Positions 24,305 through 32,459 are shown, numbered from the stretch's first letter. The stretch is DNA of 64,000 bases from Streptomyces taklimakanensis (GCF_009709575.1 NZ_WIXO01000001.1:2544001-2608000), one strand, 5' to 3'. Notes: a model not told the origin generated them from the sequence alone. Numbers and translations are program-made.

Positions 24305-25684
24305 GTGTCGGACCTGATGACGTGGCTGGAGGTGGGCGGTCCCGTTGCCATAGCCGGTGGCGGGGCCGCCGCCTGGGCCAAGTCCCGGCACCCGGCGGCC
24401 TGGTGGCCGGTGGTGGGCCTGCCGGTGTCGGTGGCCCGGCTGGTCACCTCCTACGGGGCGGTCATGGACTCCTGCGGACTGACCGTGCCCCCGTCCCGGC
24501 TGCGGGCGCTGGCCACCTGGGCGACCAGCCGCCGGGAGGTGAGGCCGGTGCCGCCGCGCCGGGGCCTGATCCGCCCCACCTCGACCGGCCTGCGCCTGCG
24601 GCTGCGGCTGGCGCCGGGGCAGGAACCGGCCGACGTGGCGGCCTCGGCCGAACGGCTCCGCCACGCCTGGGGCGTGCACGCCGTCTATGTGGCGGAGGTC
24701 AAGCCGGGTGTGGTCGAGCTGCGTTTGGTCGGCTTCGATGTGCTGGACCGGGTGCGGATGCCGCGCGATGTCGAGGGCGAGTTCCTTCGGGTGCCGGTGG
24801 CGCTGCGGGAGGACGCAACCGCGTTCGTCCGCGACTACCGCGCCATCCCGCATCAGCTCACCCTTGGCGCGACGCTGTCGGGCAAGTCCATGTACCTGCG
24901 CAACCTCGTCGCCGGTCTGGCCCGGCAGCCGGTCGCGCTGGTCGGGATCGACTGCAAGCGCGGGGTGGAGCTGGCTCCGTTCGCCCCGCGCCTGTCCGCC
25001 CTGGCCACCGACCCGAGCGAGGCGGCCGAGCTGCTGCCGGTGCTCGTCAAGGAGATGGAGGACCGCTACGACCTGATCAAGGCCCGGCAGGGCATCGCCC
25101 CCAACACTCCGGATGAGGAGATCACCTCTGATGTCTGGGGCCTGCCGGAGGATGAGCGGCCGGTGCCGATCGTGCTGGTCGTGGACGAGGTGGCCGAGCT
25201 GTTCCTGGTCGCGACGAAGAAGGACGAGGAGCGGCGGGATGAGATGGTCACCCACCTCATCCGTCTCGCCCAACTCGGCCGGGCCGCCGGGATCTATCTG
25301 GAGGTGTGCGGGCAGCGCTTCGGCGCCGAGCTGGGCAAGGGCGCCACCATGCTCCGCGCCCAGCTCTCCGGCCGCGTCTGCCACCGGGTGAACGACGAGG
25401 CGTCCGCCAAGATGGCGCTCGGCGACATCGCCCCCGAAGCGGTGGAGGCGGCCTGCTCCATCGCCCCGGAACGGCCGGGCCTGGCCGTGGCCGGTGACAC
25501 CTCCGGCGGCTGGTCCTGCATCCGCACCCCCTACCTCTCCCTCACCGACGCCGCCGCCGTCTGTCAGGACACCGCGCACCTCGCCCCCGACGTGCCCGCC
25601 CTCGACCCGTTCCGGCCGCACATTCCGCCGGCCCCGGTCGAACATCCGACTCCGCTGGTCACACCGCGACCCGTGACCGACTAA
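24305..25684 (+). CDS. traSA: FtsK/SpoIIIE-type conjugative DNA translocase TraSA
   Basis: 459 aa, GTG start. Walker A 'GATLSGKS' at 188-195, Walker B 'PIVLVVDEVAEL' at about 288-299, and a conserved 'AGIYLEVCGQRFGAELGKGATMLRAQLSGRVCHRV' block typical of AICE TraB/TraSA proteins. A hydrophobic N-terminal segment at about 10-45 could anchor it to the membrane. These hexameric pumps move double-stranded element DNA between mycelia, the whole conjugation machinery of such elements. The frame upstream of 24305 overlaps the previous gene and is not used. Confidence 0.92.
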   Translation: MSDLMTWLEVGGPVAIAGGGAAAWAKSRHPAAWWPVVGLPVSVARLVTSYGAVMDSCGLTVPPSRLRALATWATSRREVRPVPPRRGLIRPTSTGLRLRLRLAPGQEPADVAASAERLRHAWGVHAVYVAEVKPGVVELRLVGFDVLDRVRMPRDVEGEFLRVPVALREDATAFVRDYRAIPHQLTLGATLSGKSMYLRNLVAGLARQPVALVGIDCKRGVELAPFAPRLSALATDPSEAAELLPVLVKEMEDRYDLIKARQGIAPNTPDEEITSDVWGLPEDERPVPIVLVVDEVAELFLVATKKDEERRDEMVTHLIRLAQLGRAAGIYLEVCGQRFGAELGKGATMLRAQLSGRVCHRVNDEASAKMALGDIAPEAVEAACSIAPERPGLAVAGDTSGGWSCIRTPYLSLTDAAAVCQDTAHLAPDVPALDPFRPHIPPAPVEHPTPLVTPRPVTD

Positions 25685-25770
25685 AGCCGCCCCGCACCAC
25701 GGTCGGCGCGACCGCCCTCGCGCCACGTCCCTACCCCTGCCATGCCGAAAACCGAAAGGAGGTGCCACCC

Positions 25771-26484
25771 ATGCGCCGCTACCTGGCCCGCGTCGACGCC
25801 GTGCTGGTCCAGGCCGTCATCGCCGGTGCCCTGTCCTTCGCGCACCTGCACGACCTGGCCGCAGCGGCCGGACAGCACGGCTGGAAAGCCTGGGCCTACC
25901 CGATCAGCGTCGACCTGCTGATGGTCGCGGCCTGGCGGCGCCTGCGCTCCGGCCACGCCACCACGGCCGGATGGTGCTGGTTCGTCATCGCCCTGGCCGC
26001 CTCGCTCGGCGCGAACGTCGCCACCGCCGGACTCCTCGACCTGGACGACGTGCCCGCCTGGCTGCGCATCCTCGTCGCCGGATGGCCCGCCGTCGCCTTC
26101 CTCGGCGGAACGCTCCTCGCTCACTCGCCGAGCACTGCGGCACCGGATGAGCCGGACGAGGACACCGCCGATCTGCCCGCGGCCGCCGAGCCTGCGCCGG
26201 AACCCACACCCGAACCGGCCCGGCCTGCCGCACCTGCCCCGGCGCTCCCGGCGGCACCCGCCATCCCGGCCGCCCTCGTCGAGCACGCCCGGAAGGTCGC
26301 CGACGCCCACCGCGCCCGGACCGGCACGCCCATCGACACCGACACCCTGCGCACCCGCCTCGGCGTCCCGCCCGCCCTGGCCGACCAGATCGCCGCCCAC
26401 CTGAGCCGAAGCGGGCATCCCATACATCCGCCTCAAGAGGAGGTGACCAGCTCTACAACCTCTCTCGCCAAGGACGCTGCATGA
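25771..26484 (+). CDS. DUF2637 membrane protein, SpdB-like spread protein
   Basis: 237 aa. Perfect GAAAGGAGGTG ribosome site before ATG 25771. Four hydrophobic segments in residues about 10-120 (for example 'AVLVQAVIAGALSFAHL', 'WCWFVIALAASLGANVATAGLL', 'ILVAGWPAVAFLGGTLLA'), then a Pro/Ala linker and a C-terminal helix-turn-helix-like part (about 180-225). This is the DUF2637 layout found in SpdB-type proteins that help the element spread between septal compartments of the recipient hypha (pock formation). Confidence 0.8.
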   Translation: MRRYLARVDAVLVQAVIAGALSFAHLHDLAAAAGQHGWKAWAYPISVDLLMVAAWRRLRSGHATTAGWCWFVIALAASLGANVATAGLLDLDDVPAWLRILVAGWPAVAFLGGTLLAHSPSTAAPDEPDEDTADLPAAAEPAPEPTPEPARPAAPAPALPAAPAIPAALVEHARKVADAHRARTGTPIDTDTLRTRLGVPPALADQIAAHLSRSGHPIHPPQEEVTSSTTSLAKDAA

Positions 26485-26638
26485 AAAGGATCAGGCCCGT
26501 ACTCAAAGCCCAACTGGCGCACATGGGGATCAGGTAAATCCAGTCCCAACCCAGCCACAAACGACCAACCGCCGTGAGGCCGGCAATGGCCAGTGCCTGA
26601 CCGATGAGCATCAAGATCACTCGTGTTCGTCGGCTCAC
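26453..26638 (-). CDS. Possible small membrane protein on the opposite strand
   Basis: 61 aa from GTG 26638 with a GAGGGGG site upstream. Two hydrophobic helices (about 7-27 and 33-53) and basic ends; overlaps the end of the DUF2637 gene by 32 bp, tail to tail. Base use here is less G/C-biased than in the neighbours. It is the only coding candidate in the 26485-26824 gap. It may be real or chance. Confidence 0.4.
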   Translation of the reverse strand: MSRRTRVILMLIGQALAIAGLTAVGRLWLGWDWIYLIPMCASWALSTGLILFMQRPWRERL

Positions 26639-26824
26639 TCCGCCCCCTCACGCAGCGCTCATCCCCTCAAGGCACCGCGACGGCACCGACATCTACTGCT
26701 CCGGCACCGCAATCACAAGTCGGCAACCAAGTCACACCGCGGCCATACAGCCATCCGGACATGCCTCATGCCCTGGTCAGTCGGATCATCGCACGCCCTA
26801 TCTGCCCTAACAGGAGGACTACTC

Positions 26825-27016
26825 ATGCCCGCGCACCGCCGCTTCCGCCGCGTCGTCCGCATCGGCCCTGTCCAGGTCGGCACCGCCTACGACGGCCGGG
26901 GCCGCGAGAAGCACACCGCCGCCTGCACCGCGCCGCGCTGCGGCTTCTCCGCCGACTACGACAGCCGCTCCGCCGCCGAGCTGGCCGCCCGTACCCACCG
27001 CTGCCCCGTCCGCTGA
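26825..27016 (+). CDS. Mobile element transfer protein, 63 aa
   Basis: Short basic protein 'MPAHRRFRRVVRIGPVQVGT' with a Cys pair and a terminal His-Cys ('ACTAPRCGF', 'THRCPVR') that may bind zinc. AGGAGG ribosome site before ATG 26825. This size and sequence are typical of the small transfer protein next to spd genes in Streptomyces elements. First of three small genes in a row, all with strong ribosome sites. Confidence 0.78.
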   Translation: MPAHRRFRRVVRIGPVQVGTAYDGRGREKHTAACTAPRCGFSADYDSRSAAELAARTHRCPVR

Positions 27017-27028
27017 CCGGAGGTTCCC

Positions 27029-27223
27029 GTGACCGTCTCCCTGCCCCTGGTGGCCGTCCTGGGCGTCATCGCCTGGGCCGCGATCAAGTTCCTCGGCATC
27101 CGCCTGTGGGTCGTCGTCGTGATCGCCCTCTTCGGCTTCTACCTCTCCCAGACCTTCCTCGCCCCCGCCATCGACACCGGCACCCGCACCGGGGTCGAGG
27201 TCGTCAACGGCACCACCGACTGA
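27029..27223 (+). CDS. Small membrane protein of the spread operon
   Basis: 64 aa, GTG start with GGAGG upstream. Two adjoining hydrophobic stretches (residues 3-43) and a short polar tail. Located 12 bp after the transfer protein gene and 13 bp before the SpdD-like gene. Probably one of the Spd membrane proteins; no enzymatic motif. Confidence 0.72.
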   Translation: MTVSLPLVAVLGVIAWAAIKFLGIRLWVVVVIALFGFYLSQTFLAPAIDTGTRTGVEVVNGTTD

Positions 27224-27236
27224 AGGAGAACCCGCC

Positions 27237-27482
27237 ATGTTCCTGCGTCCGCAGCTCCCGGCCACCACCGAGCACGGCCAGCCGCCGGCCTGCTCCTGCC
27301 ACCCCGCCCCGGCCGTCCGGCGGCCCGCACTGCCTCCGGCCACGACCGGGGCGGTGGCCGCCGTACTCGTCGGCGGCGTGGTGCTGACCGCGCTCCTGGC
27401 CGCCGTCGCCGTCACGGCCATATCCGTGACCGTCGCCGCCCTCGTCCTGCGGTCCCTGCTCGCCTCCGGGCACCGCCGCTGA
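27237..27482 (+). CDS. SpdD-like membrane protein
   Basis: 81 aa, ATG with AAGGAGAA upstream. A Pro/Cys-rich N terminus ('PPACSCHPAPAVRRP') is followed by one long hydrophobic region (about 37-73). Resembles SpdD proteins of Streptomyces conjugative plasmids and elements. Same operon as the previous two genes. Confidence 0.72.
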   Translation: MFLRPQLPATTEHGQPPACSCHPAPAVRRPALPPATTGAVAAVLVGGVVLTALLAAVAVTAISVTVAALVLRSLLASGHRR

Positions 27483-27622
27483 ACGGCCGGTCGGGGCGGC
27501 CTCGATACCGCCAAGCATCCCGCCGCCCCGACCGGCCTCAACCCCTCGTCCGACCCGCAAGCCAGACAAGGAGAGAGCCCATCATCCCCCGCACCACCGC
27601 ACCGCCGCCGAAAGAACTCGGC

Positions 27623-28948
27623 ATGTTGGCCGCCTGGGGTAGCCTGCCCGGCCTGGTCCGGCAACTGACCGGCCTGGGCGGCTGCGCGCGCCCGATCCGG
27701 CTGTCCGGCTACCGCGCCGAACACGCCCTCAACACCGCCACCGGGGAGATCGGCCCCGAACTGCACCGCCTGGACTCGGCGCAGCTCCCGGCCGGTCATC
27801 TGCTGGTGCGCTGCAACAACCGCCGCACCACCCGGTGCGCCACCTGCGCCGAGACCTACCGCCGCGACACCTACCACCTGATCACCGCCGGACTGCGCGG
27901 CGGCAAGGGCACCCCGGAGCAGGTCGCCACGCACCCGCGCGTGTTCGCCACCTTCACCGCGCCCAGCTTCGGCCCGGTCCACAACCGCCCCGACTCCGGC
28001 CGCTGCCGCTGCGGCGCCCGCCACCCGGCCGACGATCCCGCCCTCGGCACCCCGCTCGACCCCGACACCTACGACTACGAAGCGGCCGTGCTGTGGAACG
28101 CGCACGCCGGGGCCATCTGGCGGCGCTTCTCGATCTACCTGCGCCGGGAGATCGCCAAGCGCGCCGGACTCACCCAACGCGCCTTCCGCCAGTACGCCCG
28201 GGTGTCCTTCGCCAAGGTCGCCGAGTACCAGAAGCGCGGCGCGGTCCACTTCCACGCCGTCATCCGCCTCGACGGCCCCACCGGCGGCGACACTCCGCCG
28301 CCCTCCTGGGCCAGTGCCGAGCTGCTGACCGACGCCATCCGCGCGGCCGCATCCGCCGCCCGGATCACCGGCCCGACCCTCGACGGCCGGACGCACACCT
28401 TCGCCTTCGGCCGCCAGCTCGACATCCGCCCGATCCGCTCAGCCGACCTCGACGGCGGCACCGAGCTGACCGACCGGGCCGTCGCGGCCTACATCGCCAA
28501 GTACGCCACCAAGGGCGCCGAAACGGCCACCGGCACCCTGGACCGGCCGTTGAAGTTCCTCGCCGAGCTGGCCGGGCTCGATCTCTCCGACCACGCCCGG
28601 CGGATGATCCGCACCGCCTGGACCCTCGGCGCGCGCAAGGACCTGGAACACCTGCGGCTGCGGGCCTGGGCCCACATGCTCGGCTTCCGCGGCCACTTCT
28701 CCACCAAGACCCGCCGCTACTCCACCACCCTCGGCGCCCTCCGCGACGCCCGCGCCGAGTGGCAGCGCCTCCAAGCCGCCATCTCACGCGGCGAGACACC
28801 CCACGACCCGGCCGCCGAGCCGGAGGAGACCACGCTCGTCCTCGCGCACTGGGCCTTCGCCGGCACCGGCCTCACCGCGGGCGAGCAATGGCTGACCAAC
28901 GCCCTGACCGCCAACCCCAGCGCGGAAGGAGAGAACGCCCATGCCTGA
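27623..28948 (+). CDS. repSA: RepSA-type rolling-circle replication initiator
   Basis: 441 aa from ATG 27623. A Cys-rich N-terminal motif (C64, C72, C75), the metal-binding HUH-like motif 'AVHFHAVI' (His209, His211) and 'YIAKYATKG' with the likely nicking Tyr (Tyr290/Tyr294) are all present, as in pSAM2 RepSA. It would nick the double-strand origin and start rolling-circle replication of the excised circle. The only good ribosome site (AAGGAGAG, about 27569) is far from this ATG and ideally spaced for ATC codons at 27581/27584, so a longer form with a rare ATC start is possible. It overlaps xis by 8 bp. Confidence 0.88.
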   Translation: MLAAWGSLPGLVRQLTGLGGCARPIRLSGYRAEHALNTATGEIGPELHRLDSAQLPAGHLLVRCNNRRTTRCATCAETYRRDTYHLITAGLRGGKGTPEQVATHPRVFATFTAPSFGPVHNRPDSGRCRCGARHPADDPALGTPLDPDTYDYEAAVLWNAHAGAIWRRFSIYLRREIAKRAGLTQRAFRQYARVSFAKVAEYQKRGAVHFHAVIRLDGPTGGDTPPPSWASAELLTDAIRAAASAARITGPTLDGRTHTFAFGRQLDIRPIRSADLDGGTELTDRAVAAYIAKYATKGAETATGTLDRPLKFLAELAGLDLSDHARRMIRTAWTLGARKDLEHLRLRAWAHMLGFRGHFSTKTRRYSTTLGALRDARAEWQRLQAAISRGETPHDPAAEPEETTLVLAHWAFAGTGLTAGEQWLTNALTANPSAEGENAHA

Positions 28949-29123
28949 CGAGGAATTGCTGACCGTGCCGGAGGTGATGGCCCGGCTCCGGCTCGGTCGC
29001 TCCAAGGTCTACGACCTGATCCGCTCGCGCCGCCTGCCCTCGGTCACCATCGGCCGGTCCCGGCGCGTTCCCGCCTCGGCGCTGCGGGAGTTCATTTCCC
29101 ACCGACTGGCGGAGGCCGCGTGA
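28941..29123 (+). CDS. xis: Excisionase (Xis), helix-turn-helix of MerR/excisionase type
   Basis: 60 aa: 'LTVPEVMARLRLGRSKVYDLIRSRRLPSVTIG' followed by 'RSRRVPASALREFI', the compact winged helix of AICE excisionases. It directs the integrase to cut attL and attR. AAGGAGAG ribosome site. Overlaps repSA upstream and the integrase start downstream (TGATG), so all three are probably made from one message. Confidence 0.9.
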   Translation: MPDEELLTVPEVMARLRLGRSKVYDLIRSRRLPSVTIGRSRRVPASALREFISHRLAEAA

Positions 29124-30274
29124 TGGCCGGACAGCGCAAGCGCAACCCCAACGGCGCGGGCACCATCACCAAGCGGAAGGACGGCCGCTATCACGCGGCG
29201 GTCTACGTCCTCCAACCGGACGGCACCCGTGCCCGGAAGTTCGTATACGGCAAGACGTGGACGGAGTGCGACACCAAGCGCCGTGAGCTGCTGGCCAAGG
29301 TCGATTCCGGCATCCCCGTGCCGACCCGTTCGGCCAAGCTCGCCGAGTGGCTGCCGTACTGGCTGGAGAACGTCATCAGGCCGAACCGGAAGCGGACGAC
29401 GTACAGCAAGTACGCGATGCACGTCCGGCTCTACCTCGTGCCGCTGCTCGGCTCCAAGCGGCTGGAGACGCTGAGCCCGCGCCATGTGCGGACCTTCGTC
29501 GCCGAGGTGTCCCGCAAGGCGTCTCCAGCCACCGCCAAGGAGGCTCACCGGGTGCTGCGGACGGCGCTCACCTCGGCCTGCCGCGAGGAGCTGGTGACGC
29601 GCAACGTGGCGAGCCTCGTCGAGCCGCCGAAGGTGGTCAGCCGCGAGTCGTCGCCGTGGACGCTGGACGAGACGCTGACGTTCCTGGAGGCGGCGCGGAG
29701 CGATCCGCTGTACGCGGCCTTCGTCCTGGCCGTGGCCATGGGCCTGCGGCGCGGGGAGATCCTGGGGCTGCGCTGGTCGGACGTGGACCTGGACAGCCGC
29801 ATTCTGCGGGTCCGCAAGCAGGTTCAGCGCGTCGGCGGCGAGCTGTACGAAGACACCACCAAGACCGGCCGGGCCCGGCCCGTGCCCCTCCCCCTGATCT
29901 GCCTGGCCGCGCTGCGCTGGCACCGGATGCGGCAGCGTGAGGCGGCCCGGCGGAAGGGCGAGGATCTGTCACCGTCCTCATGGGTGTTCCGCACCCGCAA
30001 CGGCCGTCCGATCGACCCGCAGAACATCAACCGGTCCTTCTTCCGGATCGCGGACTCGGCCGGCCTGCGGCGCATCCGGCTGCACGACGCCCGGCACGGC
30101 TGCGCGACGCTGCTCGCCGCGGCCGGGGTGGCTCCCCGCGTGGTGATGGAGATCCTGGGCCACAGCCAGATCAGCATCACCATGGACGTCTACACGCACG
30201 TGGCGCAGGACACCCAGCGGGAGGCGATCAGCCACATGGACCGGCTGCTCAGGCGCCGCCTCGATCGCGGGTGA
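29123..30274 (+). CDS. int: Tyrosine integrase of the element
   Basis: 383 aa. N-terminal AP2-like arm-binding domain (about 10-60), SAM-like core-binding domain (about 70-165), and catalytic domain with Arg210 (GLRRGE), His321 and Arg324 (HDARHG), His347 (LGHSQ) and nucleophile Tyr357 (MDVYTHV). GGAGG site seven bases before ATG 29123, which overlaps the xis stop. It recombines attP with the tRNA-Thr site. Adjacent to attR and the 13-bp arm repeats. Confidence 0.95.
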   Translation: MAGQRKRNPNGAGTITKRKDGRYHAAVYVLQPDGTRARKFVYGKTWTECDTKRRELLAKVDSGIPVPTRSAKLAEWLPYWLENVIRPNRKRTTYSKYAMHVRLYLVPLLGSKRLETLSPRHVRTFVAEVSRKASPATAKEAHRVLRTALTSACREELVTRNVASLVEPPKVVSRESSPWTLDETLTFLEAARSDPLYAAFVLAVAMGLRRGEILGLRWSDVDLDSRILRVRKQVQRVGGELYEDTTKTGRARPVPLPLICLAALRWHRMRQREAARRKGEDLSPSSWVFRTRNGRPIDPQNINRSFFRIADSAGLRRIRLHDARHGCATLLAAAGVAPRVVMEILGHSQISITMDVYTHVAQDTQREAISHMDRLLRRRLDRG

Positions 30275-30282
30275 CCGCCCTC

Positions 30283-30305
30283 GTTGATGTCACCTGTGGA
30301 TGTCA
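30283..30305. repeat. Right-end 13-bp tandem repeats (candidate integrase arm sites)
   Basis: GTTGATGTCACC at 30283-30294 and GTGGATGTCA from 30296, again 13 bp apart and in the same orientation as the pair at 17991-18015. Confidence 0.6.
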
Positions 30306-30337
30306 GAAGCCCCGGACCGATCATGGTCCGGGGCTTC
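30306..30337 (-). terminator. tRNA-Thr terminator supplied by the element
   Basis: 13-bp perfect stem (30306-30318 with 30325-30337, 6-base loop), 19 bp beyond the 3' end of the intact tRNA. It lies on the element side of the recombination core and imitates the old chromosomal terminator now left at 17806-17835. Confidence 0.75.
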
Positions 30338-30354
30338 GTCCCTGTTCGGGCGTG

Positions 30355-30397
30355 GAGCCGCCTGTCGGGTTCGAACCGACGACCTTCGCTTTACAAG
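30355..30397. repeat. attR, 43-bp direct repeat inside the tRNA gene
   Basis: Identical to 17854-17896. It runs from the tRNA 3' end to the anticodon loop. Strand exchange probably takes place in the anticodon region, as in related elements. Confidence 0.93.
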
Positions 30398-30428
30398 AGC
30401 GGCGCTCTACCAGCTGAGCTAAGGCGGC
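30356..30428 (-). tRNA. tRNA-Thr(UGU)
   Basis: 73-nt cloverleaf on the minus strand: 7-bp acceptor GCCGCCU/AGGCGGC with discriminator U, D-arm GCUC/GAGC, anticodon loop CUUGUAA giving anticodon UGU, T-arm with GTTCGAA. The CCA end is not encoded. One anticodon-stem pair (C27 with A43) is mismatched. The gene stays complete because the element restores its 3' half. Confidence 0.92.
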
Positions 30429-30621
30429 GTGCGTGGCGACGCGTACGCAGTGTACCCACTCCTCGCGGCGGAGCCGCTCGGTTTCGCTCGGCGGGAAGTA
30501 CTGACAAAGGGCACTCCCCCGGGTTAACGTCAGCGCACGTTCGCACGGGTTCACACACGTGCAACATGCCCTTTACTCGGATCGTCCGGCACGTTCCTGC
30601 CGGTGAAGGAGACAACCGACC

Positions 30622-31740
30622 ATGGCCACGGTCACGTACGACAAGGCGACCCGCATCTACCCGGGTTCCGACAAGCCCGCCGTCGACAAGCTCGACATCC
30701 AGATCGAGGACGGCGAGTTCCTCGTCCTCGTCGGCCCTTCCGGCTGCGGAAAGTCCACCTCCCTGCGCATGCTCGCGGGTCTGGAGGACGTCAACGGCGG
30801 CGCCATCCGCATCGGTGACCGTGACGTCACCCACCTTCCGCCCAAGGACCGGGACATCGCCATGGTGTTCCAGAACTACGCGCTCTACCCGCACATGACC
30901 GTCGCCCAGAACATGGGCTTCGCGCTCAAGATCGCGGGCGTGCCGAAGGACCAGATCCGCGCGAAGGTCGAGGACGCCGCGAAGATCCTGGACCTGGAGC
31001 CCTACCTGGACCGCAAGCCCAAGGCGCTCTCCGGTGGTCAGCGGCAGCGTGTGGCGATGGGCCGCGCGATCGTCCGCGAGCCGCAGGTGTTCCTCATGGA
31101 CGAGCCGCTGTCGAACCTCGACGCCAAGCTCCGCGTCCAGACCCGCACCCAGATCGCCGGCCTCCAGCGCCGGCTGGGCATCACCACGGTCTACGTCACC
31201 CACGACCAGACCGAGGCCATGACCATGGGCGACCGGGTGGCCGTGCTCAAGGACGGTCTGCTCCAGCAGATCGACGCCCCGCGCCGCATGTACGACAAGC
31301 CGGCGAACCTCTTCGTCGCGGGCTTCATCGGCTCCCCGGCCATGAACCTCGTCGAGGTGCCGATCATCGACGGCGGCGTGAAGTTCGGCAACAGCGTCGT
31401 CCCGGTCGAGCGCGAGGTGATCGCCGAGGCCACGAACAAGGGCGACAAGACCGTCACCGTGGGCATCCGTCCCGAGCACCTGGACGTCGTCAGCGGCGAG
31501 GGCGCGGGGATGTCCAAGGACGCGCCCGCGGGTCTGGCCGTCACCGTCAACGTCGTCGAGGAGCTCGGCGCCGACGGTTACGTCTACGGCACCGCCGAGG
31601 TCGGTGGCGAGCAGAAGGACCTCATCGTCCGCGTCGGGGCCCGTGAGATTCCGGAGAAGGGCTCGACGGTCCACGTGGTGCCGCAGGCCGGCGAGGCCCA
31701 CGTGTTCTCCACCTCCACCGGTGAGCGCCTGAGCAACTGA
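30622..31740 (+). CDS. msiK: Multiple-sugar ABC transporter ATPase MsiK
   Basis: 372 aa. Walker A 'GPSGCGKST' at 38-46, Q-loop 'MVFQNYALYPHMTV', signature 'LSGGQRQRVAMGRAI', Walker B 'VFLMDEP', switch His in 'YVTHDQTEAM'; then a C-terminal regulatory TOBE-type domain (about 240-372), as in MalK/UgpC. In Streptomyces MsiK is the shared ATPase that energises many sugar importers (cellobiose, maltose, xylobiose) whose operons lack their own. It stands alone here. GAAGGAG site before ATG 30622, and a strong terminator follows. Confidence 0.95.
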   Translation: MATVTYDKATRIYPGSDKPAVDKLDIQIEDGEFLVLVGPSGCGKSTSLRMLAGLEDVNGGAIRIGDRDVTHLPPKDRDIAMVFQNYALYPHMTVAQNMGFALKIAGVPKDQIRAKVEDAAKILDLEPYLDRKPKALSGGQRQRVAMGRAIVREPQVFLMDEPLSNLDAKLRVQTRTQIAGLQRRLGITTVYVTHDQTEAMTMGDRVAVLKDGLLQQIDAPRRMYDKPANLFVAGFIGSPAMNLVEVPIIDGGVKFGNSVVPVEREVIAEATNKGDKTVTVGIRPEHLDVVSGEGAGMSKDAPAGLAVTVNVVEELGADGYVYGTAEVGGEQKDLIVRVGAREIPEKGSTVHVVPQAGEAHVFSTSTGERLSN

Positions 31741-31817
31741 GCGACCGAGGCACGGCGTCGGAGGCCGCGGGGCCGGGAGCACCGCTTCCGCGGCGGCTTC
31801 CGCCACACGGCCGACCC

Positions 31818-31855
31818 AGGGCCCGTACGTCCGCACCCACGGACGTACGGGCCCT
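31818..31855. terminator. Terminator after msiK
   Basis: Perfect 16-bp stem (31818-31833 with 31840-31855) around a 6-base loop. The rest of the 31741-32048 gap shows nothing else. Confidence 0.8.
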
Positions 31856-32048
31856 CGCCGGTTCCCCGTCGACTCCCGTGTCCCGACGGCGGGTTCGCGC
31901 GTCAACACGGCTCCTCCGCCGCACCTGGGAATATGCCGGATCGTTCACCCGCAGGTGTGACCGAAAGTCGCCATGCGGCCACTCCTCGCTACCATCGCAA
32001 CCACCCCTGAAGCGGGCTCCATCCGTCCTTCGCGAGGAAGACTCAGCA

Positions 32049-32459
32049 GTGAATCAGGTAGCGCGCCGCATCGGCCGAACTCTCGCCCTCGTCCTTCCGG
32101 TCGTCCTGGTCCTGTCCGGGACGCTCGCCGTCACCTACGTTCCCTGGTCGACTCCCTCGGGGACGCGGATGCTCACCACCTCCGCCGAGCGGGCGACTCC
32201 CGAGAACAGGCCCCTGGCCCCGCACGAGGTGCTGCGCGACCGTCTGGTCGCCGAGTTGCGACAGGAGGATCCGGGGGCCGCGCTGACGAGTCTGCAGAAG
32301 GAGCTCAACCGCAAGCCGTCGCTGGCCGAGCACTGCGTCTCCATCGCGAAGGCCCTGGGCCGTGCCGCCGTGGAGAAGTACGGCGCCGTCCGCGCCCACT
32401 CCTACTCGCGCCCGGTGTGCGACACCTCCTTCGCCGCCGGGGTCGCCGCCGCCCGCTGA
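32049..32459 (+). CDS. Hypothetical exported or membrane-anchored protein
   Basis: 136 aa from a GTG after GAGGAAG. Hydrophobic segment at about 11-30 after a basic start ('VARRIGRTLALVLPVVLVLSG'), which may be a signal peptide or an anchor. The rest is soluble and helical, with two Cys ('LAEHCVSIA', 'RPVCDTSF') that could pair outside the cell. No family recognised. Confidence 0.65.
   Translation: MNQVARRIGRTLALVLPVVLVLSGTLAVTYVPWSTPSGTRMLTTSAERATPENRPLAPHEVLRDRLVAELRQEDPGAALTSLQKELNRKPSLAEHCVSIAKALGRAAVEKYGAVRAHSYSRPVCDTSFAAGVAAAR

Larger units (their letters stand above)
17854..30397. mobile_element. Integrated AICE (pSAM2/SLP1-type) in tRNA-Thr(UGU)
   Basis: 12.5-kb element bounded by identical 43-bp direct repeats, the right one lying inside an intact tRNA-Thr gene. 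It contains in order: a three-gene AT-richer cargo operon, a minus-strand three-gene regulator operon, Pif-like Nudix, GntR repressor, an SCO3933-like regulator, FtsK/TraSA translocase, DUF2637 (SpdB), small transfer/Spd proteins, RepSA-type replication initiator, excisionase and tyrosine integrase. This is the full module set of actinomycete integrative and conjugative elements that transfer double-stranded DNA between hyphae with a single translocase and replicate by rolling circle. No module appears broken, so it may be mobile. Confidence 0.93.
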
